Origin: Fodinibacter sp963834965
GTDB taxonomy: Bacteria > Actinomycetota > Actinomycetes > Actinomycetales > Dermatophilaceae
Assembly: GCA_963834965.1 (NCBI GenBank)
Contig: CAWIEI010000035.1
Coordinates: 62,001-126,000, forward strand
Direction: 5' to 3'
DNA length: 64,000 nt
This document shows, piece by piece, positions 43,365 to 52,163 of the stretch. Each line of letters starts with the position of its first letter. Position 1 is the stretch's first letter. The notes under the pieces are model-generated. The model worked only from the letters and a program-made list of their open reading frames with translations. It did no database searches and was not told the origin of the DNA. Made by a program: the position numbers and the translations under genes.

Positions 43365-43759
43365 AGCTCGAGGTCGCCCGCCACCGCGTGCAGCACCTGG
43401 GCGACCTTGTTTCCATGCGCCTTGTCGGGGTAGTGGCCGCGGCGCAGCCCCTCCGAGACCGAGTCGAGCAGCTTGATGACGTCCTCGACGATGACCACCA
43501 TCTCCTCGGCCGGCTTGCGGCTGGCCACCCGGCGGTTGGTGGCCACCGAGGGCGCGGGGTCGAGGAGGCGCACCGACAGCGCCTGGGCGCCGCGGCGGCC
43601 CTCGGCGATGCTGAACTCGATCCGCTGGCCGCCCTTGAGGCCGGCCACCCCCTCGGGCAGCGCACTGGCCGGGACGAAGACGTCCCCCTCGCCGGCGTCG
43701 CCGGACACGAATCCGAAGCCCTTCTCCGAGTCGAAGAACTTCACCTTGCCAGTCGGCAC
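43361..43759 (-). CDS. Cold-shock-domain protein with C-terminal extension
   Basis: 132 residues. The first 66 form a cold-shock domain (TGKVKFFDSEKGFGFV contains RNP1; DVFVPASAL corresponds to RNP2). Residues 75-132 are an extra helical segment (AEEMVVIVEDVIKLLDSVSEGLRRG, VAQVLHAVAGDLEL). The family binds single-stranded nucleic acid and melts RNA structure. Normal CspA proteins are about 67 residues, so the extension is notable and typical of actinobacterial CspB-like proteins. GTG at 43759 has AGAGGTGG upstream. Coupled to DUF3027. Confidence 0.93.
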   Translation of the reverse strand: MPTGKVKFFDSEKGFGFVSGDAGEGDVFVPASALPEGVAGLKGGQRIEFSIAEGRRGAQALSVRLLDPAPSVATNRRVASRKPAEEMVVIVEDVIKLLDSVSEGLRRGHYPDKAHGNKVAQVLHAVAGDLEL

Positions 43760-43948
43760 GGTCCACCTCTTTGTCGCGTCTGCGGTTCGGCGCCCGGACG
43801 GGCACCAGCGCCAAGGCTAACCGCTCGCGGACGTGGTGCGCTGCCGGGTTGTGGATGCTGGACCCACCCGGACGCGCGCGGGCGCCTCCGCGCAGGTTCC
43901 CGGGAAACCCGCTCGATCGATGTCGGTGCCCCGTGGCACGGTTGGACG

Positions 43949-45424
43949 ATGTCCGAGAGCAACGACTCAGGGGGCGGGCTGGGGCGGGCGATCCCTGACA
44001 CCACGCAACCCCCGCACCGCGACCGGTTCACCCTGCGCGGCTTCTGGCGGGCACTGCCCACCCCGGGGCGGTGGCTGCTCTCCACGACCGCGATCTCCAC
44101 CCTCGGTCGGGGGATGACGCTGCCGTTCACGATCATCTACGTGCACGAGGTGCGCGGGGTCCCGCTCGACGTGGCGGGCCTGCTGATGGGCCTGATCGCC
44201 GTCGTCGCCCTGGTCGTCACCGGGCCGATGGGGGCGTTGATCGACCGGCTCGGCTCGCGGGTGGTGCTGGTGTGGGGCAACGTGGCCCAGCTGGCTGGGG
44301 CCGTGGTGCTCGCGTTCGCCACGTCGGTGCCCGCATTCGTGCTGGCCTTCACGCTGCTCGGCATCAGCTTCGGCGTCGGGTGGCCCGGGTTCAACGCGCT
44401 GACCGCGAGCATCGTCACGGGTGCGCTGCGCACCCAGTTCTTCGGCATCAACTTCGCCCTGGTCAACCTCGGCATCGGGATCGGCGGCATCGTCAGCGGG
44501 TTCCTCACCGACGTCGACCGGCCGGGCACCTTCACCGCGATCTTCCTCGTCGATGCGGCCTGCGTGCTGGTGCCCATCGGGCTGCTGCTCGGGCCGCTGC
44601 GGCACGTCGCCGGCCGCCCGGAGCAGCCCCCGGCCGGGGCGCCCGACGGGGCCGGCGTAGGCTACCTGACCATCCTGCGCAAGCCCGCCGTCATCTGGAT
44701 CACCGCGCTCACCTTCCTGTCCAGCTTCGTCGGCTACGGGCAGATGGAGGCCGGGTTCCCCGCCTTCGCGCGGCAGGTCAGCGAGGTGTCGACTCGCACC
44801 ATCGGCTTCGCCTTCGCCGCCAACACCGTGGTCATCGTCACGATGCAGTTCCTGGTGCTGCGCTTCATCGACGGGCGCCGCCGCACCCGGGTGTTCCTCG
44901 TGCTGGTCGGGCTGTGGGCGGCCGCCTGGCTGCTGCTCGGCGCCACCGGGCTGGCCGCCGGCACGATGGCGGCCGCGGCCGGCGTCATCGTCTTCCACGT
45001 GCTGTTCGGGCTGGGCGAGACCATGCTTCAGCCCACGGTGCCCGCCATCGTCAACGACCTGGCCAGCGACCGCGACCGGGGCCGGTTCAACGCCGTGTCC
45101 TCCGGGGCGTTCCAGGTCGGGGCGATCAGCGCGCCGATCGTGGCCGGGTGGCTGCTCAACCGCCAGCTGGGCGGGGTGTTCATCGGCGTCATCGTCGCGG
45201 GCCTGGCCGGGGTGGCGGTGCTCGCGCTGGCCCTCGAGCGGCAGATCACCCCCGAGGTCAACGGCATCCTCGATGACCCGGCCTCCGTGGTTGGTGAGTC
45301 AGGTCTGGAGCGGGCGCGGGTCGGGGAGGATCAGGGCGTCGTGCACGACGAGCGCATCAGTGTCGAACAGGGCAGCTCGCACGATGCACGCTCGGTGGAC
45401 GACCGGCGCGTCACCGACCGCTGA
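43949..45424 (+). CDS. MFS transporter
   Basis: 491 residues with twelve membrane helices. The loop 2-3 motif is MGALIDRLGSRVVLVWGN; other conserved spots are ISFGVGWPGFNALTASIV and GRFNAVSSGAFQVGAISAPIVAG. A hydrophilic C-terminal tail of about 50 residues is rich in Asp, Arg and Val. The substrate is unknown. ATG at 43949 has no ribosome site, with CACGGT six bases upstream. It is divergent from the cold-shock gene, with about 190 bases between them and no other signal seen there. Confidence 0.88.
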   Translation: MSESNDSGGGLGRAIPDTTQPPHRDRFTLRGFWRALPTPGRWLLSTTAISTLGRGMTLPFTIIYVHEVRGVPLDVAGLLMGLIAVVALVVTGPMGALIDRLGSRVVLVWGNVAQLAGAVVLAFATSVPAFVLAFTLLGISFGVGWPGFNALTASIVTGALRTQFFGINFALVNLGIGIGGIVSGFLTDVDRPGTFTAIFLVDAACVLVPIGLLLGPLRHVAGRPEQPPAGAPDGAGVGYLTILRKPAVIWITALTFLSSFVGYGQMEAGFPAFARQVSEVSTRTIGFAFAANTVVIVTMQFLVLRFIDGRRRTRVFLVLVGLWAAAWLLLGATGLAAGTMAAAAGVIVFHVLFGLGETMLQPTVPAIVNDLASDRDRGRFNAVSSGAFQVGAISAPIVAGWLLNRQLGGVFIGVIVAGLAGVAVLALALERQITPEVNGILDDPASVVGESGLERARVGEDQGVVHDERISVEQGSSHDARSVDDRRVTDR

Positions 45425-45510
45425 CGTCCCTCCATCCCTCACTGCGGCGTCGGTTGGTGGGGGCACGGCCCGTCGAGGGGTCGAGAGGTGAGGCAGAGGG
45501 CGCGCTCCAG

Positions 45511-45669
45511 CGCGCCACATGCATCACCCCACCGGCACCGCTCGCGCCCGGTGATGCACACAGCGCGCCCCACCGCGCCACATGCATCACCCCACCGGCA
45601 CCGCTCGCGCCCGGTGATGCACACCGCGCGCCCCACCGCGCGGCATGCATCACCCCACCGGCAGGGCTA
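45511..45669. repeat. 63-bp tandem repeat with hairpin units, 2.5 copies
   Basis: CATGCATCACCCCACCGGCA recurs at 45518, 45581 and 45644, an exact 63-base period. Each full unit contains TGCATCACC and, 21 bases later, its complement GGTGATGCA, giving a 9-bp stem. The third unit is cut inside the loop. It fills most of the 304-base gap after the MFS gene; nothing else was seen there. Probably a transcription stop shared by two converging genes. Confidence 0.9.
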
Positions 45670-45728
45670 GCCTCTTGGCGTCGGGGTTCGGTGGACTGAG
45701 CAGAGCTGCTGACCTGGCAGGGCCGCGC

Positions 45729-46535
45729 TCAGCCGACGACGACCGCGGTGACCTTCATCCCCTCCTTGGCCGCCACGACCCGCAGCGTGGCGCCGACGGC
45801 CACCGGGGCGGCCGCCTTGCCCAGGACGGGCGCGGTGCCGTCGAGCGTGTAGGTGGCCGTGAAGCCGTCGGTGCTCTTGACCGTCATGGACTTGCCGGCC
45901 GTGTAGGCCGTCACCTGGCCGGACTGCACGACCATGACCGTCGGCGTGCCGGTCACGGACGTGGTGAACTCACCGTGCAGCACGGCGCCGAGCGCGGCAC
46001 CGGCGCCCAGGCCCATCCCCTGCCGCGGTCCCCCGGGGGCGACCGGAGCGCCCTGACCAGGCACCTGCGGAACCGGGTTGCTGTTGCCGTTCCCCCGGCC
46101 CTGGCCGCCGTTCGGGTTGATCCCGTTGCCCCGGCCCATGCCCGTGCCCGGGCCCTGCTGGTTGAAGTCGCCCCGACCGTCCCGGCCGCTCGTCATGAAG
46201 CCCCGCTCGCCGCCGTCGTGGTGCGACACGAGGAGGGCGGCGGTCAGGCCGATACCGGCCACGACCACGAGGGCGGCCAGGGCGGCCGCCAGGCCCAGGG
46301 CGGCCCGGCCCCCACCGGTCGAGGTCGCCTCGCTCCACCAGCGTCGAGCCCCCGAGGGCGGGCCGGCCGGGGGCACCCACCCGGGCGGCGCCGGCGAGGC
46401 AGCGGACGGGGCCGCGCTCCACCCCGCCCCGGCCGGCTGTCCCGGAACGACCTGCTGCGGAGGGAGCGCTGCGGTGTCGGCCGCCGGCTGCTCGGGGTGC
46501 GACGGGACGGGCCCGGGGGTGCTCTGGTCACTCAT
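45729..46535 (-). CDS. Membrane-anchored protein with Gly/Asn-rich linker (DUF5666-like tail)
   Basis: 268 residues from ATG 46535. A Pro-rich cytoplasmic N-terminus (about residues 1-65) precedes one transmembrane helix (AALGLAAALAALVVVAGIGL, about 75-98). A Gly/Asn/Gln-rich extracellular linker (GMGRGNGINPNGGQGRGNGN) follows, then a beta domain (HGEFTTSVTGTPTVMVVQSGQVTAYTA...TLRVVAAKEGMKVTAVVVG) like DUF5666. No enzyme motif is visible. It is divergent from nothing; the HMG-CoA lyase-like gene lies upstream on the same strand, 126 bases away. Confidence 0.6.
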   Translation of the reverse strand: MSDQSTPGPVPSHPEQPAADTAALPPQQVVPGQPAGAGWSAAPSAASPAPPGWVPPAGPPSGARRWWSEATSTGGGRAALGLAAALAALVVVAGIGLTAALLVSHHDGGERGFMTSGRDGRGDFNQQGPGTGMGRGNGINPNGGQGRGNGNSNPVPQVPGQGAPVAPGGPRQGMGLGAGAALGAVLHGEFTTSVTGTPTVMVVQSGQVTAYTAGKSMTVKSTDGFTATYTLDGTAPVLGKAAAPVAVGATLRVVAAKEGMKVTAVVVG

Positions 46536-46661
46536 GAGGTCATGATCCGTCGCTGAGGGCGCGATGACCCCATCGCGCAGCGAACTCACATCGAACTCAC
46601 ATCCAGCCGCCGACGCCGCAAGGGGCCCGTCGGCACCTCGCGACACGCCCGACGAGCCCGC

Positions 46662-47600
46662 TCAGCCCCCCGACAACGCTCGCACGACGCTCGACGGCGA
46701 CGGCCGGCCGAGCTGCGCAGCCATCCAGACACTTGTCTCGACCAGCGCGTCCAGGTCGATGCCGGTCTGCAGGCCGGCACCCTCCAGCGCCCAGACGAGG
46801 TCCTCGGTGGCGAGGTTGCCGGTAGCCGACTTGGCGTAGGGGCAGCCGCCCAGGCCACCCGTCGAGGCGTCGACGACCCGCACCCCGTCGTGCAGGGCCG
46901 CCATCGTGTTGGCCAGGGCCTGGCCGTAGGTGTCGTGGAAGTGCACGCCCACCCGGTCGGGCCCGATGCCGGCGTCGTCGAGCGCCCCCAGCAGCCGGTG
47001 CACGTGACCGACGGTGCCCACGCCGATGGTGTCGCCGATCGAGAGCTGGTCGCAGCCGAGGTCCATCAGGCGCCCGCACACGTCGACCACCTGGGCCAGC
47101 GGCACCGGGCCCTCCCAGGGGTCGCCGAAGCACATCGACACGTAGGCCCGTACCCAGAGCCCCTCGTCGCGCGAGCGCTCGACGACCGGCCGGAACATCT
47201 CCACCGACTCGGCCACGGTGCGGTTGAGGTTCTTGCGGGCGAAGGTCTCGGTCGCGCTGCCGAACACCGCCACGGCCCCCACCCCCGCGGCCAGCGCCCG
47301 GTCCAGGCCACGCTCGTTCGGCACCAGCACCGGCCGTCGCGGCCCGAGCCCCTCGTCACCCAGCAGGCCGAGCACCTCCTCGGCGTCGGCCAGCTGGGGT
47401 ACCCACCGCGGGTCGACGAACGACGTCGTCTCGATAGTGCGTAGCCCCGCCGAGCCGAGCCGCCGCACGAACTCGGCCTTGACGGCGGCCGGCACGACGG
47501 CCGACTCGTTCTGCAGCCCGTCGCGCGGGCCCACCTCGTAGACGGTGACCGACCCGGGCAGGGTGGCGTCGGGCTCGACCTGCGGCAGCGGAAGTCTCAC
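46662..47600 (-). CDS. Hydroxymethylglutaryl-CoA lyase family protein
   Basis: 312 residues. TVYEVGPRDGLQNES is the first metal/substrate motif of DRE-TIM metallolyases. HFHDTYGQALAN supplies metal-binding His residues. GLGGCPYAKSATGN holds the active-site Cys of HMG-CoA lyases. It should split 3-hydroxy-3-methylglutaryl-CoA to acetyl-CoA and acetoacetate at the end of leucine breakdown, although related enzymes act on other acyl-CoAs. No leucine-degradation gene is next to it. GTG at 47600 has CAGGAT six bases upstream and no ribosome site. Confidence 0.93.
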   Translation of the reverse strand: MRLPLPQVEPDATLPGSVTVYEVGPRDGLQNESAVVPAAVKAEFVRRLGSAGLRTIETTSFVDPRWVPQLADAEEVLGLLGDEGLGPRRPVLVPNERGLDRALAAGVGAVAVFGSATETFARKNLNRTVAESVEMFRPVVERSRDEGLWVRAYVSMCFGDPWEGPVPLAQVVDVCGRLMDLGCDQLSIGDTIGVGTVGHVHRLLGALDDAGIGPDRVGVHFHDTYGQALANTMAALHDGVRVVDASTGGLGGCPYAKSATGNLATEDLVWALEGAGLQTGIDLDALVETSVWMAAQLGRPSPSSVVRALSGG

Positions 47601-47737
47601 CCCCCGATCCTGACACGCGGGTGAGGGCGACGACGACAGCGGAGGCGTGCAACCCCGCCCGCCGCCCGGGCACCAGCCGCTAGCCTCGTGCGCGGGCGCC
47701 GACCGGCACCGTGGGAACAGGGCGAGGACGCGCGAGC

Positions 47738-48385
47738 ATGGACGACAGCACCGACCCGGCACGCTCCGGTGACGGGTTCGAGGACCCGACGGCGCCGGGC
47801 TGGGCCAGCCCACCCCCGGCCCCGCCCACCCAACCGCTCCCCTCCGGCCCACCCGTCAGCCCGCCCTCGCCGTACGCCGCGCCGGATGCCGGTCCCGCGC
47901 CGGACCCGTGGACGCCCGTCGACCAGCCGCCCTATCCGCAACAGCCGCAGGACACCCCGTACGGCGCCAACCCGTACGGCCCGCCCGGCTACGCGCAGCA
48001 GCCCTACGGCTCGACCGCGTACGGCCAGGCCCCCTACGCACTGCCGCCCGGGCCCTACGGATCACCCACCGGTCCATACGGCTCACCTCCCGGGCCCTAC
48101 CTGCCCTACGGGGCTCCGCCGGCGAAGAACACCAGCGCCATCGTTCTCACCGTCGTGTCGGGCATCGCCACTGCGCTGTGCTGCCTGTTCGGCCTGCCCT
48201 CGCTGATCCTCGGCATCGTGGCGCTGAACCGCCAGGCCACCGACCCGCAGGGCTCGGCCCGGATGACCCGGTACGGCTGGGTCACCCTCGTGGTGGTCGT
48301 GGCCCTTGTGGTGGTCGCCGGCGTCGTGCTCGGCGTCGTCAGCTCGGTGGCTGGTTCGACCAGCAGCGACTACCAGGGGCTCTGA
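47738..48385 (+). CDS. DUF4190 membrane protein with Pro/Tyr/Gly-rich N-terminus
   Basis: 215 residues. The first 125 are disordered and rich in Pro, with repeated PYG motifs (GANPYGPPGYAQQPYGS, PGPYGSPTGPYGSPPGPY). Two helices follow (SAIVLTVVSGIATALCCLFGLPSLILGIVAL and WVTLVVVVALVVVAGVVLGVV) flanking RQATDPQGSARMTRYG, the DUF4190 layout. Function unknown. The ATG at 47738 has GCGAGGA upstream. It lies directly before the two-component operon, 61 bases away, in the same direction. Confidence 0.8.
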   Translation: MDDSTDPARSGDGFEDPTAPGWASPPPAPPTQPLPSGPPVSPPSPYAAPDAGPAPDPWTPVDQPPYPQQPQDTPYGANPYGPPGYAQQPYGSTAYGQAPYALPPGPYGSPTGPYGSPPGPYLPYGAPPAKNTSAIVLTVVSGIATALCCLFGLPSLILGIVALNRQATDPQGSARMTRYGWVTLVVVVALVVVAGVVLGVVSSVAGSTSSDYQGL

Positions 48386-48446
48386 CCCCGGCGACGTCCC
48401 AGCCGACGTCCAGCCAACTCACAGGTTCACCCGCCAGACTGACTGC

Positions 48447-49157
48447 GTGACCATTCAGACCCCCGAGGCACGCCTCCTCGTCGTCGAGGACGAACCCAAC
48501 ATCCGCGAGCTGCTCGCGACCTCCCTGCGTTACGCCGGATTCGACGTCGCCACTGCCTCCAGTGGCACCGAGGCCCTGCGGGTCGCCGGGGACCACATGC
48601 CCGACCTGTGCGTGCTCGACGTGATGCTCCCTGACATGGACGGCTTCACCGTCACCCGCCGCCTGCGCGAGCAGGGCCGACAGCTGCCCATCGTCTTCGT
48701 CACCGCCCGCGACTCGGTCGACGACAAGATCAAGGGCCTCACCGTCGGGGGCGACGACTACGTCACCAAGCCGTTCAGCCTCGAGGAGGTCGTGGCCCGC
48801 ATCCGCGCCGTGCTCCGCCGCACCCGTGGCGAGGCCGACGAGGACCGCCAGGTCATCGCCTTCGAGGACCTCGAGCTCGACGAGGACTCGCACGAGGTGC
48901 GCCGGGCGGGCCGGGTCATCGAGACCAGCCCCACCGAGTTCAAGCTGCTGCGCTACCTCATGCTCAACCCCAACCGGGTGCTGTCCAAGGCGCAGATCCT
49001 CGACCACGTCTGGGACTACGACTTCCGCGGCGAGTCCGGCATCGTCGAGTCCTACATCTCCTACCTGCGCCGCAAGATCGACACCGAGGGGCTGCCCCCG
49101 CTCATCCACACCAAGCGCGGCGTCGGCTACGTCCTGCGCCTGCCTCCTCAGGGCTGA
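48447..49157 (+). CDS. OmpR-family response regulator, MprA-like
   Basis: 236 residues. Receiver domain: LLVVEDEPNIRELL (acidic pocket), VLDVMLPDMDGF with the phospho-acceptor Asp, TARDS and TKPFSLEE (Thr and Lys). The C-terminal OmpR winged helix spans about residues 130-232 (ETSPTEFKLLRYLMLNPNRVLSKAQILDHVW, ESYISYLRRKID, TKRGVGYVLR). With the sensor kinase overlapping by one base and an HtrA-like protease downstream, the order matches mprA-mprB-pepD of Mycobacterium, which controls envelope stress. GTG at 48447 has CAGACT six bases upstream. A PhoP-type function is the alternative. Confidence 0.95.
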   Translation: MTIQTPEARLLVVEDEPNIRELLATSLRYAGFDVATASSGTEALRVAGDHMPDLCVLDVMLPDMDGFTVTRRLREQGRQLPIVFVTARDSVDDKIKGLTVGGDDYVTKPFSLEEVVARIRAVLRRTRGEADEDRQVIAFEDLELDEDSHEVRRAGRVIETSPTEFKLLRYLMLNPNRVLSKAQILDHVWDYDFRGESGIVESYISYLRRKIDTEGLPPLIHTKRGVGYVLRLPPQG

Positions 49158-50617
49158 TGAGCTCGGTCCCCACACCGCGCACCGACGGTGGGCCCTTTGC
49201 CCGCGTCATGCGCCAGCTCGAGGCGGTTCCGTTGCGGACCCGCCTCGTGGCGATCGTGGGCACCCTCGTCGGTGCAGCCCTCATCCTCACCAGTCTGGCC
49301 ACCGCGCTGCTGATGCGCTCCGACCTGATGGCCGGCGTTGACACCGAGCTGCGGTCGGTGGCCCGCCCGGTGGCGAACCAGGCCCTCTCCGACCTCAGCC
49401 GCCAGCAGACCACGTTCCCCACCAGCTACGCCTTCGAGCTGCAGAGCAGGTTCGCGGACTTCACGACCCCGCCCACCGGCGTCACCGCGAAGCCGGATCT
49501 TCCCGAGCTCTCGATGACCGACCCTCGAGTGATCAGCGGAAAGCCGTTCACGGTGGGCTCCGTCAACAGTCCGCTCCAGTGGCGCTTCATCGCCGGCCGA
49601 GTCAGCGGCGCTGACGCGACGTTCGCGGTCGGCATCCCGCTGACCACCGTGAACCACACTGTCGCAAGGCTTCTGGTCACCACTGCGACGATCGGCACCC
49701 TCGCCCTGATCGGTTCGATCGTCCTCGCGTGGTTCGCGGTGCGGCGTGCTTTCCGGCCGCTGTCCCGCATCGAGGACACCGCCTCCGCGATCGCCACAGG
49801 TGACCTTACACAGCGCATCCCCGTGCGCCAGGCCGACGACGAGGTCACCTCGCTGTCCCGCAGCCTGAACGTCATGCTGACGCGCATCGAGTCCTCGTTC
49901 GCGGTACGCGAGGCCAGCGAGGAGCGGATGCGCCAGTTCGTCGCCGACGCCTCGCACGAGCTGCGCACCCCGCTGGCCACCGTGCGTGGGTATGCCGAGC
50001 TCTACCGGCAGGGTGCCGTGCGCGACAGTGCCGCCGTGGGGTCCGCGATGGAGCGCATCGAGGCCGAGTCGACCCGGATGAGCGGCCTGGTCGAGGACCT
50101 GCTGACCCTGGCCCGCATCGACGACGCCCCCGTCGTCGAGACCACCCAGGTCGACCTCACCGTGCTTGCTGCGGATGCCGTTGCCGACGCCCGCGTGCGC
50201 GCCCCCGAGCGCCGCATCTCCCTGCTCGGCCTCGAAGGCCCGGTCGCACCGACTCCGGTGCGCGGCACCGAGTCCCAGCTGCGCCAGGTCGTGACCAACC
50301 TCGTCGCCAACGCCCTGTTGCACACTCCGAAGGGCACTCCGGTCGAGGTCGCTGTCGGTCCGGACGACTTCGGCGTGGTCCTCGAGGTGCGTGACCACGG
50401 CCCCGGTGTGCCCGAGGATGTCGCGACCAAGGTGTTCGAGCGCTTCTACCGGGCCGACCCCTCGCGCGGCCGTACCGGAGGCGGCGGCAGCGGTCTCGGG
50501 CTGGCGATCGTCGCCGCCATCGTGTCGCAGCACCACGGCCGGGTGGGCGTCGCCCAGACCCCCGGCGGAGGCGCCACCTTCGTGGTCCGGCTTCCACAGG
50601 GGACTCCCAGCCACTGA
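49157..50617 (+). CDS. Sensor histidine kinase, MprB-like
   Basis: 486 residues. Two membrane helices (about 30-53 and 170-193) enclose an extracellular sensor of about 115 residues. A HAMP domain follows (RPLSRIEDTASAIATGDLTQRIP), then the phospho-acceptor box FVADASHELRTPLATVRGY. The ATPase domain has N box LVANALLHTP, G1 VRDHGPGVP, F box FERFYRAD and G2 GGSGLGLAIV. It should phosphorylate the regulator encoded just upstream; ATG 49157 overlaps its TGA. The protease gene follows at 73 bases, so the three form one operon for envelope stress. Confidence 0.95.
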   Translation: MSSVPTPRTDGGPFARVMRQLEAVPLRTRLVAIVGTLVGAALILTSLATALLMRSDLMAGVDTELRSVARPVANQALSDLSRQQTTFPTSYAFELQSRFADFTTPPTGVTAKPDLPELSMTDPRVISGKPFTVGSVNSPLQWRFIAGRVSGADATFAVGIPLTTVNHTVARLLVTTATIGTLALIGSIVLAWFAVRRAFRPLSRIEDTASAIATGDLTQRIPVRQADDEVTSLSRSLNVMLTRIESSFAVREASEERMRQFVADASHELRTPLATVRGYAELYRQGAVRDSAAVGSAMERIEAESTRMSGLVEDLLTLARIDDAPVVETTQVDLTVLAADAVADARVRAPERRISLLGLEGPVAPTPVRGTESQLRQVVTNLVANALLHTPKGTPVEVAVGPDDFGVVLEVRDHGPGVPEDVATKVFERFYRADPSRGRTGGGGSGLGLAIVAAIVSQHHGRVGVAQTPGGGATFVVRLPQGTPSH

Positions 50618-50690
50618 TCAGGGCTCTTCCACCTCAGCGGGATTGACTGACACCAATCAACCACACCCCGATCGAAGGAAGGCAGCGCCG

Positions 50691-52043
50691 ATGAGCGAGC
50701 AGCCCCCCACCCCCCAGTGGTACACCCCCAGCGGCAGCACCACCACGGCTCCCCGCTACGACGGTGCGCCGACCAACGAGACCCCCGTCGGCTACGGCAC
50801 GACTCCCCCGCCGATGGGCCCCTTCGGCACCTTCGGCCAGCCGGTCCCGCCGGCTCCCGCCCCCAAGCCCGCCAAGCGCGGCGGTGCCGGCCAGCTCACC
50901 GCAGTCGCGGTGCTCGCCGCGCTCCTCGCCTCCGGTGGCACCGTCGCCGCGACCCAGTACCTGGACGACAACACCTCCACCGCCGCCACCTCCTCGACCA
51001 CCCAGCTCGGCAACAACGCCTCCGCCCCGGTCAAGCAGGGCAGCGCGTCGGCACCGGACTGGACCGCCACGGCATCCGTGGTCTCGCCGAGCGTCGTGAG
51101 CATCAGCGCCACCCTGGCCCAGGGTGGGGCTCAGGGCTCGGGCGTGGTCATCGACAAGACCCACGTGCTCACCAACAACCACGTCGTCGCGGGCGCCCAG
51201 AAGCTCACCGTGACCCTCGCCGACGGCCGTACCTACGACGCCGAGGTGCGTGGCACCGACCCGTCGACCGACCTGGCGGTCATCACCGTCAAGAACGCCC
51301 CCAGCGACCTCACCCCGGTCGCTATCGGCAACTCCGACAAGATCGCCGTCGGTGACCCGGTCATGGCCGTGGGCAACCCCCTCGGCCTGGCCGGCACCGT
51401 CACCACCGGCATCGTCAGCGCGCTCAACCGCCCGGTCAAGACCGAGGGCGAGAGCCCGGCGCCGAGCGACGGCCCGCAGCTCGACCCGAACGGCCAGCCG
51501 CAGCAGCAGCAGTCGGCCGGCGAGACGGTGGTGACCAACGCGATCCAGACGTCCGCCGCCATCAACCCCGGCAACAGCGGCGGTGCCCTGGTCAACGCCA
51601 GCGGCCAGCTGATCGGCATCAACTCGGCGATCGCCTCGCTGGGCGCCTCGTCGGGCGGCCAGTCGGGCAGCATCGGCATCGGCTTCGCGATCCCGGTCAA
51701 CGAGGCCACCGCCATCGCCAAGCAGCTCATCGACAACGGTGCCGCGGCGCACGCCTACCTCGGTGTCACCCCGCAGAACGGCAGCGCCAATGACGGCTCG
51801 GCCATCCGGGCCGGTGCCGAGGTCGCCTCGGTCGGCGACGGCACCCCCGCCGCCGCGGCCGGGCTCAAGGTCGGCGACGTCATCATCGCCGTCGACGGCA
51901 AGCCGGTCGACTCGGCCGACTCCCTCGTCGGGCACGTCCGCGAGAAGACCACCGGCGACCAGGTGACGCTCACCGTGCTGCGCGACGGCAAGAGCATCCA
52001 GGTCAAGGCCACCCTGGCGGCCAAGCCGAGCACCAACGGCTGA
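50691..52043 (+). CDS. HtrA/DegP-type serine protease, PepD-like
   Basis: 450 residues. A Pro/Thr-rich cytoplasmic N-terminus precedes one membrane helix (about 68-88). The trypsin-like domain has the triad His in LTNNHVVAG, Asp in STDLAVI and Ser in NPGNSGGALVN. A long Gln/Pro insert (DPNGQPQQQQS) sits in an activation-loop region. One PDZ domain follows (YLGVTPQN; GLKVGDVIIAVDGKPVDSADSLV). It degrades or refolds damaged envelope proteins and, in mycobacteria, feeds back on the MprAB pathway. ATG at 50691 has GAAGGAAGG upstream. A strong terminator closes the operon. Confidence 0.96.
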   Translation: MSEQPPTPQWYTPSGSTTTAPRYDGAPTNETPVGYGTTPPPMGPFGTFGQPVPPAPAPKPAKRGGAGQLTAVAVLAALLASGGTVAATQYLDDNTSTAATSSTTQLGNNASAPVKQGSASAPDWTATASVVSPSVVSISATLAQGGAQGSGVVIDKTHVLTNNHVVAGAQKLTVTLADGRTYDAEVRGTDPSTDLAVITVKNAPSDLTPVAIGNSDKIAVGDPVMAVGNPLGLAGTVTTGIVSALNRPVKTEGESPAPSDGPQLDPNGQPQQQQSAGETVVTNAIQTSAAINPGNSGGALVNASGQLIGINSAIASLGASSGGQSGSIGIGFAIPVNEATAIAKQLIDNGAAAHAYLGVTPQNGSANDGSAIRAGAEVASVGDGTPAAAAGLKVGDVIIAVDGKPVDSADSLVGHVREKTTGDQVTLTVLRDGKSIQVKATLAAKPSTNG

Positions 52044-52061
52044 GCCGACAGGGGCCACCCC

Positions 52062-52103
52062 GAGCGCCCGACCACGCTGCCTGCACAGCGTGGTCGGGCG
52101 CTC
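52062..52103 (+). terminator. Strong intrinsic terminator of the two-component-protease operon
   Basis: Perfect 18-bp stem GAGCGCCCGACCACGCTG (52062-52079) / CAGCGTGGTCGGGCGCTC (52086-52103) around the six-base loop CCTGCA. Confidence 0.95.
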
Positions 52104-52163
52104 GTCGGTGTGGGCGCAGGCATACCGCGTGACGCACGGCGCGCGGGCTGGCACAGTTGCCGG

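Noticed and set aside
48424..48435. GTTCACCCGCC before the response regulator as a PHO box
   Set aside because: Only one unit is present; no second unit lies eleven bases away.
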